Shown here one piece after another: positions 16,915 to 24,982 of a stretch of DNA of 56,708 nt; the stretch's first letter is position 1, and every line of letters begins with the position of its first letter. The notes beneath the pieces were generated by a model. That model saw only the letters and a program-made list of their open reading frames with translations, ran no database searches and was not told the DNA's origin. A program made the position numbers and the translations under genes. The stretch is from Verrucomicrobiota bacterium (GTDB lineage Bacteria; Verrucomicrobiota; Verrucomicrobiia; Limisphaerales; J093), in contig VHCO01000019.1 in NCBI GenBank assembly GCA_016871715.1, forward strand, positions 1-56,708. Reading direction: 5' to 3'.

Positions 16915-19062
16915 TCAGGCGGTCGGTGCCTCGGGCAGGCGGATGGGCATTTGGCGGACCCGTGTGCCGGTGGCGTGCGCGACCGCGTTGGCAATCGCCG
17001 GCGCAATGGCGATGATCGGCGTTTCGCCCCCGCCGGCGGCCGGTAGGTCGGGGCGCGCGAGCAAGTGCAGGTCCAGTTCAGGCAGGTCACTGAAGCGGGG
17101 GACTCGGTATTGCGCGAAGGAGGCGTTTAACATTTTGCCGTGGGCGAAGCGCATCTCTTCGCGCAGGGCTGGGCCCAGTCCCATGACGATGCAGCTTTGC
17201 ACCTGGGCGCGGAGGTTCGCCGGGTTCAGAATGGCGCCGCACTCGAACACCTCACACACGCGCCGCACCGCGATCTGCTGGGTGACCGAATCGATCGTCA
17301 CCTCCGCGCACGCCGCCACATAGGATCCCTTCTCCGTCCCGCAAGCCAAGCCCACGCCCAGCGACGGCTGCCTCGCTGTCACACGCTCGCGCCAACCGAA
17401 GCGCTGCGCCGCCGCCTCGAGCACAGCGCGCAGGCGCGGGTGTTCGAGGTGCGCGAGCCGGAAGTCCAAGGGATCCACGCCCGCAGCCAGCGCCAACTCG
17501 TCCATGAAGCTCTCGCGCGCGAAGTTGTTCGCGGTGGCGGCCAGGGTCCGATACGAGCCCTGGCGGAGCGGTGAATTCGAGGCGATAAACCGAGACCTGG
17601 CCGCGCCAGCGCGGTATGGCGTGTCCACCGCCGCGCCGCCCGAGTTGAGGTTGAGGAAATACCACGAGGTCAGCCGGCCCGTCGCATCGAGGGTGGCCTC
17701 GATGTCGATCGCCGCCGCCGGCCGGAAATAGGCCCAGGTGAACTCCTCTGCCCGAGTCCAGGTCAACGACACCGGCCGGCCAGCCGCGCGCGCCAACCGT
17801 GCCGCTTCGATCGCCGCTTCGCCGCTGTGTTTGCCTCCGAACCCGCTGCCGAAATCCGGCACCATGACCCGCACGTTGTCCTCGCTCAACTGGAAGGCGC
17901 GGGCCAGCTCACGATGGTAGCCAAAGGGGCTCTGCGTGCCGGTCCAGACCGTCAGCCGATCGCCCTCCCACTCCGCCACGGCGGCGCGCGGTTCCAGCGG
18001 CGCGTGTTGGACGTAGGGCACGCGATAGGTCTGCCGCAAGACCTGCTGCGCCGCGGCGAGTTCGGCCGTGAACGGATTGGCCGGCACACCCCCTTGAGCT
18101 CGTTGCCGGAGATAATCGTAGATCTCCGAGCTTGAAGGTTGCGGCAGCTCCTCCCAGCGGGCCGTGGTCGCCAGCGCCGCCAGGGCTTCCCGTGCCCGCA
18201 ACGAGGTCGGCGCCGCCACCCCAGCAAACTCGCCGTCGCGCACGGCCACCACCCCCGGCAACGCTTGCGCCACCGCCAGGTCAACCGAGCTGAGTCGGGC
18301 GCCGTAGCTGGGAGGGCGGAGCACCTTGCCGTAAAGCATCCCAGGCCGGCGCACGTCCGACGGGAACGCGTGGGTACCCATCACCAAGTCCCGACCGTTC
18401 GGGCGCGGCACCGAAGTCCCCAGGACCCGCCAAGCCTGGACCGGGGTCAACTCGATTTCGGCGGGGATCGCCCGCTCGAAGGCCTTGGCGGTCTCCCCTG
18501 CCTGGGCGAGATCCGCGTAGGTGGCGGTTCGTTGCGAGGCCGCGTGGGCGATCTGGCCATCGCGGACGACTACCTCCCCCGGTTGGACCCCGAAGCGGCG
18601 GCAAGCCAATTCCACCAGGAGTTGGCGCGCGGCAGCACACGCCTGACGCACGGCCGGCACGGTCGCGGGTGTCGTGCGGCTCCCCGCCGTGGTCCCGTCG
18701 TCAGGCACCACGCTCGTGTCGGCTAGGATCATCGTCACCTGCCCAACCGCCAAACGCAATTCCTCGGCGGCAGCCTGGCTGAGCTCCGCCCGCGCGCCTT
18801 GCCCCATCTCGACTTTGCCGCTCAAGACGGTGATCCGGCCGTCTTGACCTAGATGGACACGAGCCGAAACGCTCCGGGCGCCGCCCCCGCCGCGACCACC
18901 GCTGCGCTGGGCCAGCGCCGGACCAGCGCCCACCGAGATGAGCAAGCCGGCGCCCAGCCACTGCACGAACGAGCGGCGGCTGATCCCGCAGTCCGGCAAA
19001 ACCAGTGCGTCGGCGGTGGGGTCGGGAGTCGAGTGGCCACCAGTCCTGGGTTCAGTGGTCAT
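16915..19062 (-). CDS. Xanthine dehydrogenase-family molybdopterin-binding large subunit (Tat-exported)
   Basis: The protein has 715 residues. A twin-arginine signal SRRSFVQWLGAGLLISVG lies near residues 28-46. The body shows the aldehyde oxidase/xanthine dehydrogenase molybdopterin domains: GKVEMGQGARAELSQ, VPYVQHAPLEPRAAVA, DFGSGFGGKHSGEAA, NSPLRQGSYRTLAATANNF and the C-terminal GGGETPIIAIAPAIANAV, whose Glu corresponds to the catalytic base of the GVGE motif. The Tat signal and gene order are like isoquinoline 1-oxidoreductase or other two-subunit enzymes. No FAD subunit gene is adjacent. The substrate is unknown. The start at 19062 overlaps the small subunit stop (ATGA). Confidence 0.9.
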   Translation of the reverse strand: MTTEPRTGGHSTPDPTADALVLPDCGISRRSFVQWLGAGLLISVGAGPALAQRSGGRGGGGARSVSARVHLGQDGRITVLSGKVEMGQGARAELSQAAAEELRLAVGQVTMILADTSVVPDDGTTAGSRTTPATVPAVRQACAAARQLLVELACRRFGVQPGEVVVRDGQIAHAASQRTATYADLAQAGETAKAFERAIPAEIELTPVQAWRVLGTSVPRPNGRDLVMGTHAFPSDVRRPGMLYGKVLRPPSYGARLSSVDLAVAQALPGVVAVRDGEFAGVAAPTSLRAREALAALATTARWEELPQPSSSEIYDYLRQRAQGGVPANPFTAELAAAQQVLRQTYRVPYVQHAPLEPRAAVAEWEGDRLTVWTGTQSPFGYHRELARAFQLSEDNVRVMVPDFGSGFGGKHSGEAAIEAARLARAAGRPVSLTWTRAEEFTWAYFRPAAAIDIEATLDATGRLTSWYFLNLNSGGAAVDTPYRAGAARSRFIASNSPLRQGSYRTLAATANNFARESFMDELALAAGVDPLDFRLAHLEHPRLRAVLEAAAQRFGWRERVTARQPSLGVGLACGTEKGSYVAACAEVTIDSVTQQIAVRRVCEVFECGAILNPANLRAQVQSCIVMGLGPALREEMRFAHGKMLNASFAQYRVPRFSDLPELDLHLLARPDLPAAGGGETPIIAIAPAIANAVAHATGTRVRQMPIRLPEAPTA

Positions 19063-19541
19063 GGCGTGATCCTCCGCGTGAGCTCCGCGACTCGCTCGAG
19101 GGCGTCGAGGATTCGCGGGTAACCGCAGCAACGGCAGAGGTGCCCCTCGAGGTGGGCCCGCAGCTCCGCCGCAGTCGGTTGGGGTTTATCGAGCAGCGCG
19201 CCGGCCACGCCCATGATCATCCCGGGGGTGCAGTAGCCGCACTGGAGCGCGCCTTGGGCCAGAAAGGCCTCCTGAATGGGGTGCAGGGTCGCGCCGGCAG
19301 CCAGCCCTTCGATCGTGAGGACGGTTTGACGGTCGGCCTGAGCCACCGGCGTCTGGCACGCCAGGGCCGTGCGCCCGTTCAGCAACACCGTGCACGAACC
19401 GCATTGACCCTCGCCGCACCCGACTTTCGTGCCCGTCAGTTGCAAATCCTCGCGCAGCACCTCGACCAGCGGCCGCGCGGGGTCCGTGGTGACCGACCGC
19501 CGTTGGCCGTTCACAGTAAACTGGATCGTCGCTTCCATCAT
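19059..19541 (-). CDS. (2Fe-2S)-binding small subunit of the molybdenum hydroxylase
   Basis: The protein has 160 residues. The first plant-type 2Fe-2S cluster is bound by CGEGQCGSC plus a later Cys in TALACQTP. The second cluster is bound by CGYCTPGM and GHLCRCCGYPRI. This is the standard small subunit of xanthine dehydrogenase-family enzymes and passes electrons from molybdopterin. It is the first gene of a leftward operon and overlaps the large subunit by 4 bp. Because a FAD subunit is absent, electrons probably go to an external acceptor such as a cytochrome (inference). Confidence 0.93.
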   Translation of the reverse strand: MMEATIQFTVNGQRRSVTTDPARPLVEVLREDLQLTGTKVGCGEGQCGSCTVLLNGRTALACQTPVAQADRQTVLTIEGLAAGATLHPIQEAFLAQGALQCGYCTPGMIMGVAGALLDKPQPTAAELRAHLEGHLCRCCGYPRILDALERVAELTRRITP

Positions 19542-19654
19542 CGGTGTCGTTGTGGTGGTGTGGGGCCAGCTTGCCCGATGTCGACTCCCACTACACGCCT
19601 TTTCTGTCCCCTTTCCCCCAGGCTCGCCTTGCGTTAAGATCCCGCCCCAGTGAC

Positions 19655-21187
19655 ATGAAACCTCCTGGCACCGTGTACCTCGTGGGCGCCGGACCCGGCG
19701 ACGCGGAGTTGCTCACCTTGCGCGGGGCGGCGCTGCTGCGCCGCGCGGACGTGGTGGTGCACGACGCGCTCGTCAACCCGGAGTTGCTCGGGCTCGTGCC
19801 CCGCGGCGCCGAGATCATCCGGCGAACCAAGGACCACCCGCCCTCGCAGGCAGCGCTGACCGCTCTGCTCGTCGAACGCGCCCGCGCCGGCCAGTGCGTC
19901 ATCCGTCTCAAAGGGGGCGACCCGTACACCTTCGGCCGAGGCGGAGAAGAGGCGCAAGGTTTGGCCGCGGCGGGGATTCCCTTCGAGGTGGTGCCCGGGG
20001 TCTCGTCGGTGATGGCGGTGCCCAATTATGCGGGCATCCCGCTCACCCACCGCGCTCATGGCTCGAGCTTCACCGTCATCACCGGCCACCGCGATCCGCT
20101 GGCGCAGGGCAGTGGACTGGACTGGGACCTGATGGTGCGCCTGCCCGGCACGAAGGTGATCCTGATGGGCGTCGAGCGCATCGCGCAACTGGCGGAAACC
20201 CTCGTCGCCCGCGGCTTGGCGCCGAACACCCCGGTGGCCATGGTGCGCATGGGCACCACCGGCCAGCAACAGACCATCGCCGGGACGCTCGCCGACATCG
20301 GCCAGCGCGCCGCCCAAGCCGCGTTTAGCGCCCCCGCCGTCACCATCATCGGCGGGGTCGTCTCGTTGCGTTCCCAGCTCAACTGGTTCGAGCGCCGCCC
20401 CCTGTTCGGCCAGCGCATCGTCGTCACCCGGGCGCGCGACCAGGCCGCCCAGCTCACCGGCGCCCTCCGCGAGCGCGGCGCGGATGTGCTCGAGGTGCCC
20501 TGCATCCGCATCGGGCCGCCGACCGAGCATCGACCGCTGGTCGAGGCCATGGCGGGCCTGGGCGAGTACGACTGGGTCATCTTCACCAGCGCCAACGGGG
20601 TCGGCTCCTTCTTCGACTACTTCTTCAAGGCCTTCGAAGACCTGCGCGACCTCGGCGCCGTCCGGCTCGCCGCCGTGGGCCCCGGCACCGCCGCCCGCTT
20701 GGCCGAGCTCCACCTCAAGGTCGACCTCGTGCCGAACAAGCACACCGCGCGCGAGATCGCCAAGGAACTCCTCCAGTTCCAAAGCCTGGAAAACGTGCGG
20801 GTCCTGCTGTTGCGCGCCGAAGTGGCCAACCCCGAGCTGCCCCGCCTCCTGGAAGAAAACGGCGCCATTGTCGACGACATCGCCTGCTACCGCACCGTGG
20901 CAGACACCGACGACCGGAACGGCGCCGCCGCCCGACTCGTCGAGTCGGGCGCGGATTGGGTCACCTTCACCAGCGGCTCGACCGTCGAACACTTCCACGC
21001 CCGGTTTGACCTGCCGCGGTTGCTCCGCCGTTACCCCGCACTCAAAGTGGCCACCCTCGGCCCAGAGGCGACCAAGGCCCTGGCCACCCTCGGCCTCGAA
21101 CCGGCCGTCGAGGCGGACCCGCACACCGTCCCCGGGTTGGTCGCGGCGGTCGAGCGCGTCGTGTGCCGGGACCGCAAACCCGCTTGA
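19655..21187 (+). CDS. cobA-hemD: Uroporphyrinogen-III C-methyltransferase / uroporphyrinogen-III synthase fusion
   Basis: The protein has 510 residues. The N-terminal half is SUMT: GTVYLVGAGPGDAELLT, LKGGDPYTFGRGGEE and YAGIPLTHR, which makes precorrin-2 from uroporphyrinogen III. From about residue 250 there is HemD: GQRIVVTRARDQAAQLTGAL, DWVIFTSANGV, LAAVGPGTAARL and VTFTSGSTVEHF, which cyclises hydroxymethylbilane. The fusion joins consecutive steps at the branch from haem to sirohaem/cobalamin synthesis. The fusion is known in other bacteria. The start at 19655 gives the usual N-terminus. It is divergent from the molybdenum hydroxylase operon with a 113-bp gap. Confidence 0.95.
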   Translation: MKPPGTVYLVGAGPGDAELLTLRGAALLRRADVVVHDALVNPELLGLVPRGAEIIRRTKDHPPSQAALTALLVERARAGQCVIRLKGGDPYTFGRGGEEAQGLAAAGIPFEVVPGVSSVMAVPNYAGIPLTHRAHGSSFTVITGHRDPLAQGSGLDWDLMVRLPGTKVILMGVERIAQLAETLVARGLAPNTPVAMVRMGTTGQQQTIAGTLADIGQRAAQAAFSAPAVTIIGGVVSLRSQLNWFERRPLFGQRIVVTRARDQAAQLTGALRERGADVLEVPCIRIGPPTEHRPLVEAMAGLGEYDWVIFTSANGVGSFFDYFFKAFEDLRDLGAVRLAAVGPGTAARLAELHLKVDLVPNKHTAREIAKELLQFQSLENVRVLLLRAEVANPELPRLLEENGAIVDDIACYRTVADTDDRNGAAARLVESGADWVTFTSGSTVEHFHARFDLPRLLRRYPALKVATLGPEATKALATLGLEPAVEADPHTVPGLVAAVERVVCRDRKPA

Positions 21188-21223
21188 TCTGGTCCGGGCC
21201 GCCCCCACGCACCGCCAGAACCG

Positions 21224-22204
21224 TCACTCGGGTCCGGCTGGGTAACCGTCCGGATGCGCCCGATGCCAGGCCCACGCCGTGGCCACGATCTGCTCGAGCC
21301 GCGGGTGGCGCGGTTGCCAACCCAGCTCGCGCTTGGCCTTGTCCGCCGCCGCCACCAACCGCGCCGGATCTCCCGGTCGCCGCGGCCGTTCGATGGCCGC
21401 GATGTTCCGCCCCGTCACTTGCTCGCAGGTCTGAATCACCTCTCGCACCGAGTACCCTTCGCCGTTGCCTAGGTTGTACACCCCCATCCGTCCCGGCGCC
21501 AAGGCCCGGATATGGGCGTCTGCCAAGTCCAGAATGTGTATGTAGTCCCGAATGCACGTCCCGTCCGGCGTCGCGTAATCGGTGCCGTAGACCTGGCAAT
21601 GCGGCGCTTGGCCCAGCGCCACCTTGAGGACGTTCGGAATTAAGTGGGTCTCGACCCGGTGATGCTCGCCAAAGCGCGCCGAGGCGCCGGCGGCGTTGAA
21701 GTACCGGAATACCACCGGCTCGAGCCCGTGGAGCTGCCGGTACCACTCCAGGATGCGCTCGAACATCAGCTTGGACTCCCCATAGGGGTTGATCGGGTGC
21801 GTGGGCTGGTCTTCAGCGATCGGCACCCGCGCCGGCGGCCCGTACGTGGCGCAAGTCGAGCTGAATACGAACTTTCGCACGCCGGCTCGCACCGCGGCAT
21901 CTAACAAATTCAGGCCGGCCGCCACATTGTTGCGGAAATATTTCGAGGGGTTCGCCATCGACTCGCCCACCAGAGCGTTGGCCGCGAAATGCAGAATCGC
22001 CTCCGCCCCAGCCGCCTCCACCGCGCGCATCGTGAGCTCGCGATCGCTCAGACAGACCCGCACGAATTGCGCCCGCGAATCCACCGCCGCCCGATGGCCC
22101 TCGCTCAGGTTGTCCAGCACCGTGACGCCGTAGCCGCGCTCCAGGAGTTCCTCGACACAAATGGAACCGATGTAGCCCGCGCCGCCGCTCACCAAGACCT
22201 TCAT
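21224..22204 (-). CDS. galE: UDP-glucose 4-epimerase
   Basis: The protein has 326 residues. The NAD-binding GGAGYIGS motif is at the N-terminus. The catalytic set is in SSTCATYG and YGESKLMFE (Tyr-x-x-x-Lys). RYFNAAGAS, PDGTCIRDYIHILDLADAH and YNLGNGEGYSV are characteristic of GalE rather than other short-chain epimerases. It interconverts UDP-glucose and UDP-galactose in the cytoplasm for envelope polysaccharides or galactose use. Convergent with cobA-hemD. Confidence 0.93.
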   Translation of the reverse strand: MKVLVSGGAGYIGSICVEELLERGYGVTVLDNLSEGHRAAVDSRAQFVRVCLSDRELTMRAVEAAGAEAILHFAANALVGESMANPSKYFRNNVAAGLNLLDAAVRAGVRKFVFSSTCATYGPPARVPIAEDQPTHPINPYGESKLMFERILEWYRQLHGLEPVVFRYFNAAGASARFGEHHRVETHLIPNVLKVALGQAPHCQVYGTDYATPDGTCIRDYIHILDLADAHIRALAPGRMGVYNLGNGEGYSVREVIQTCEQVTGRNIAAIERPRRPGDPARLVAAADKAKRELGWQPRHPRLEQIVATAWAWHRAHPDGYPAGPE

Positions 22205-22259
22205 GGGCAGCGAAAGTGGCGGACCCCAGCCCCTCGTGCAAGGGCGAAGACCGACGCCC

Positions 22260-22817
22260 TCAGGCTAGCCCCAGCGCCGGCGCGATGCCCTGCAAAGCCG
22301 CAATCACGTGGCCGATATGCTCGTCCAGGGGCCGGCCCACCAACGCCGCACCGCGCTCGATGTCCTCCCGTTTCACCGCCGCCGCGAACGACCGCTGTTT
22401 CATCTTCTTGCGGACACTGCCGGCGGTCATCCCGGTCAGCCGTTCCGGCCGCACATACGCCACCGCCGTAATGAACCCGCACAGCTCGTCCACCGCAAAG
22501 AGCGCCTTCCGCAACGGCCGATCCAATGGGTACTCCGCCTGGTTCCATTCCGCATGCGATAGCACCGCGCCAATGATCTCTTGGTCCACGCCGCGGTCAC
22601 GGAGGATCCCCGCCCCGACACGCGTGTGCTCGGGTGGACTCGGCCAACGTTCATAGTCGAAATCGTGAATCAGCCCGGTCACACCCCACACCTCGACGTC
22701 CCCCCCCAGCAACGGCGCATAATGACGCAGTGCGGCCTCGACCGCCAGCGCATGCTTGCGTAACGACTCCGATTGGGTGAACTCGGTGAGGAGCTGCCAG
22801 GCTTCTTCGCGTTTCAT
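22260..22817 (-). CDS. HD-domain protein (putative phosphohydrolase)
   Basis: The protein has 185 residues. HD metal residues are visible in LRKHALAVEAALRHYAP and VTGLIHDFDYERWP, with a further His in HTRVG and SHAEWNQ. It matches the HDIG-related family often annotated as HAD/HD hydrolase, with a typical C-terminal helix pair. The substrate is not known. The ATG at 22817 was chosen because the longer upstream frame has no family-like sequence. It lies just downstream of the small selenoprotein gene on the same strand, 125 bp apart. Confidence 0.85.
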   Translation of the reverse strand: MKREEAWQLLTEFTQSESLRKHALAVEAALRHYAPLLGGDVEVWGVTGLIHDFDYERWPSPPEHTRVGAGILRDRGVDQEIIGAVLSHAEWNQAEYPLDRPLRKALFAVDELCGFITAVAYVRPERLTGMTAGSVRKKMKQRSFAAAVKREDIERGAALVGRPLDEHIGHVIAALQGIAPALGLA

Positions 22818-22941
22818 AGGTGCCGCCCTTCCTACCGCTCGAGCGAAAGCCAGCCCGCCGACACAGTCTGATCCTAACGGCAGACAGGCCCGCGAAACGC
22901 ATCGCCCGGCATGACGGCCCACGCCTCGCCCCTGCTGACCG

Positions 22942-23100
22942 CTATGACCGCTGCGGGCCTTTCGGGTCCGGCTCCTCCCCCTTGGGCTGCTCGACCGAGC
23001 AGCTCCCGGTCATTCACGTACCGATCCCAAACCGCGGTAACACCCACCTCATCAGAACGAACCAAACGACCAGCACACCCAGAATATACAGGACTTCCAT
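22942..23100 (-). CDS. Small membrane selenoprotein candidate with U-x4-C motif (TGA read as selenocysteine)
   Basis: From ATG 23100 the frame encodes 28 residues, including a hydrophobic helix (LYILGVLVVWFVLM) and the end RWVLPRFGIGT. A TGA follows (23016-23014), then 23 more codons (MTGSCSVEQPKGEEPDPKG and onward) to TAG at 22944-22942. Reading TGA as selenocysteine gives a 52-residue membrane protein with T-U-M-T-G-S-C, a U-x4-C redox-type pair directly after the helix and a polar tail. A hairpin with the apical GGTC of the E. coli fdhF SECIS starts within a few bases of the TGA. AAAGG lies 7-8 nt before the ATG. Without recoding it is a 28-residue peptide. SelA/SelB genes are not in the window. 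The role is unknown; a thiol-redox function is inferred. Confidence 0.6.
22984..23006 (-). promoter_or_regulatory. SECIS-like hairpin
   Basis: On the coding strand, 10 nt after the TGA, GCTGCTC (23003-22997) pairs perfectly with GAGCAGC (22992-22986) around the loop GGTC (22996-22993). Two further G-C pairs lie below a bulged A. The GU-containing loop is 17 nt from the TGA, within the range of bacterial SECIS elements (18 nt in E. coli fdhF). The loop sequence matches fdhF. Confidence 0.55.
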
Positions 23101-23666
23101 ATGCGCCTTTCGACACCCCTAAAGTGCGGCCCGGACCGCAAAACGCAACCCGCAAGCCACAGCCTAAGAGAAAAAAGCAGAAATGGCGAAGCAGCGGCAC
23201 CACTGAGACTGGCGCTCCCGCCAGGCGGGATTCATCTTAACGGCTCACCACAGTGAGTGAGCGACTCCCAATGGAGTGGTTCCTCGCAGGAACATTGTCC
23301 TGACGCCCCGGCTCTTAAGTCTCGACGCCGGTACTTGGACCCGGGCTCGCTACTTCGCCAGTGCTTACCCTTGGCACAGATTGGGCAAAAAGAAAGGACG
23401 AGTTCTCCACAGCTTATTCACCGCGGACCCCAATCCACCCCTCCGTAACGTCGCTCCGCCGCCGCGCGGTGATTCCGATGGGTGCAGTCGGGGGGATGAG
23501 GTGGGATGTGGATTGTGGATGGCAGAGGCACTCACCTTCAGTCGCCACGACCGGCGCTCCGGCATGTGGCGCGCCACGCCGACAATCACCGTGCTGACGA
23601 TGAGCTTCGTGTCTTCGATGTCTCCCGACTTGCCAGGATGACCCGGACGCGGGCTAGAGTGCCGCC
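23101..23666. other. Intergenic gap of about 565 bp
   Basis: No gene is supported. The stretch next to 23100 is the 5' region of the leftward selenoprotein candidate. It includes a purine-rich tract (about 23165-23190). The remaining sequence shows no recognisable domain on either strand. The Sua5 gene starts with GTG at 23667. Confidence 0.45.
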
Positions 23667-24695
23667 GTGACGTTGCCCACCTTGCCACAGGCAGAGCTGG
23701 TGCCCACCGACACCGAGGCGCGCTTTCGGGCCGCGGTGCTGCGGTCGGCGGCGCTCCTGCGCGCCGGCAAAGTCGTGGCGCTGCCGACCGAGACGGTGTA
23801 TGGCCTGGCGGCCAACGCCTTCGATCCGAAGGCGGTCGCTGAGGTCTTCGCCGTCAAGGGCCGGCCGGCCCACAACCCGATCATTGTGCATGTGGCGGGC
23901 CTCGACATGGCACGCCGCTGCGTGAGCAATTGGCCGGCGTCGGCAGAGGATCTAGCCCAGGCGTTTTGGCCGGGGCCACTGACGTTGGTGCTGCCACGAG
24001 CCACCATGATCCCAGATGCGGTGACAGCCGGCGGGCCGACAGTGGGGGTGCGGTGGCCCAGTCACCCGCTCATCCAGGCGGTAATCGCCGAGTGTGGCTT
24101 CCCCTTGGCCGCGCCGAGCGCCAATCCCGCCGGCGGACTCTCACCCACCACCGCCCAACACGTTCTCAAGGCGTTGGGCGGCGCGCTCCGGTTGATCGTC
24201 GACGGCGGCCCCACCCAGGTCGGCATCGAATCCACAGTGGTCGATCTCACCGATCGGCCGCACCGCATCCTGCGTCCTGGGATGATCCACCAGGAGAGCC
24301 TGGCCGCGGTGTTGGGCGCGAGTCTGGAGGGCGAAGTCCCGACCGCTGGGGACCGGCCCCGGCGCAGTCCGGGGCAGTTGCCCAAGCATTACGCCCCCAA
24401 GGCGCGGTTGCTGGTCCGCTCCTGGGCCAGTGAGGCGGAACTGCGCCAGCGGTTGGCTGCCGAGACGCTCGATCCAGCGGTCACCTGGGTGGTGGCGCAT
24501 ACGCAAATCCCGTCGTTGGCCGGTTGGCGAGGGGTAAGTGTTGTGCCCCGTGACGCAGAGGCTTACGCGCGGGCACTCTATGCCGAGCTCCATCGGTGCG
24601 ACGAAGCAGGTGCGCAGGGCATCGTGGTCGAGGCCGTACCGGCCACGGCAGCCTGGCGAGGCATCCGCGACCGCCTGCTCCGGGCGGCGGTCTAA
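23667..24695 (+). CDS. L-threonylcarbamoyladenylate synthase (Sua5 type)
   Basis: The protein has 342 residues. The YrdC/TsaC domain (about 20-210) contains VVALPTETVYGLAANAF, VFAVKGRPAHNPIIVHV, WPGPLTLVLPR and AAPSANPAGGLSPTTAQHV. The linker SPGQLPKHYAPKARL leads to a C-terminal Sua5 domain (about 250-342). The enzyme makes threonylcarbamoyl-AMP from Thr, bicarbonate and ATP for t6A37 modification of tRNAs reading ANN codons. The KHYAP motif and extra domain distinguish Sua5 from the short TsaC form. GTG start. Confidence 0.92.
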   Translation: MTLPTLPQAELVPTDTEARFRAAVLRSAALLRAGKVVALPTETVYGLAANAFDPKAVAEVFAVKGRPAHNPIIVHVAGLDMARRCVSNWPASAEDLAQAFWPGPLTLVLPRATMIPDAVTAGGPTVGVRWPSHPLIQAVIAECGFPLAAPSANPAGGLSPTTAQHVLKALGGALRLIVDGGPTQVGIESTVVDLTDRPHRILRPGMIHQESLAAVLGASLEGEVPTAGDRPRRSPGQLPKHYAPKARLLVRSWASEAELRQRLAAETLDPAVTWVVAHTQIPSLAGWRGVSVVPRDAEAYARALYAELHRCDEAGAQGIVVEAVPATAAWRGIRDRLLRAAV

Positions 24696-24877
24696 CCCAA
24701 GCGCCGCAGGGCGCTCGGCGTAGCCGCCCCGGTCGGCGAACAGGGCCTCGATGAACTTGAGCACCGGCCTAAATGGGCGTTGCACCCTCCTGCTAGGGCC
24801 GCTAGGCTATGCCGCAGGTCGGCGGGAACGTATCGCACCTTTGATGGCGTTTCGTCGTCGGGGGCGGTCACGCTGTC

Positions 24878-24982
24878 ATGCCAGCCGGCGACGTCCGCAC
24901 AACCGAAGATATCGATCTGTTCATCGGAGCCACACCTGAGAACATAGCCCGCGTCTCCGAGGCGCTGTCAGACTGCCTATGA
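24878..24982 (+). pseudogene. Remnant of a nucleotidyltransferase (DUF6036/AbiEii-like)
   Basis: A 34-codon open stretch reads RTTEDIDLFIGATPENIARV near its start, which resembles the substrate-binding strand (R-x-T-x-D-I-D-L) of nucleotidyltransferase-fold proteins. Just upstream in other frames are family-like pieces (for example LDELEHRPKWALH near 24750). The whole gene is absent, so this looks like a decayed copy. Its TGA overlaps the sulfatase ATG (ATGA). Confidence 0.4.

Noticed and set aside
22911-23240. Plus-strand frame across the selenoprotein candidate
   Set aside because: Its translation is Ser/Pro/Thr-rich with no domain; the minus-strand frame has a helix, a redox motif and a hairpin.
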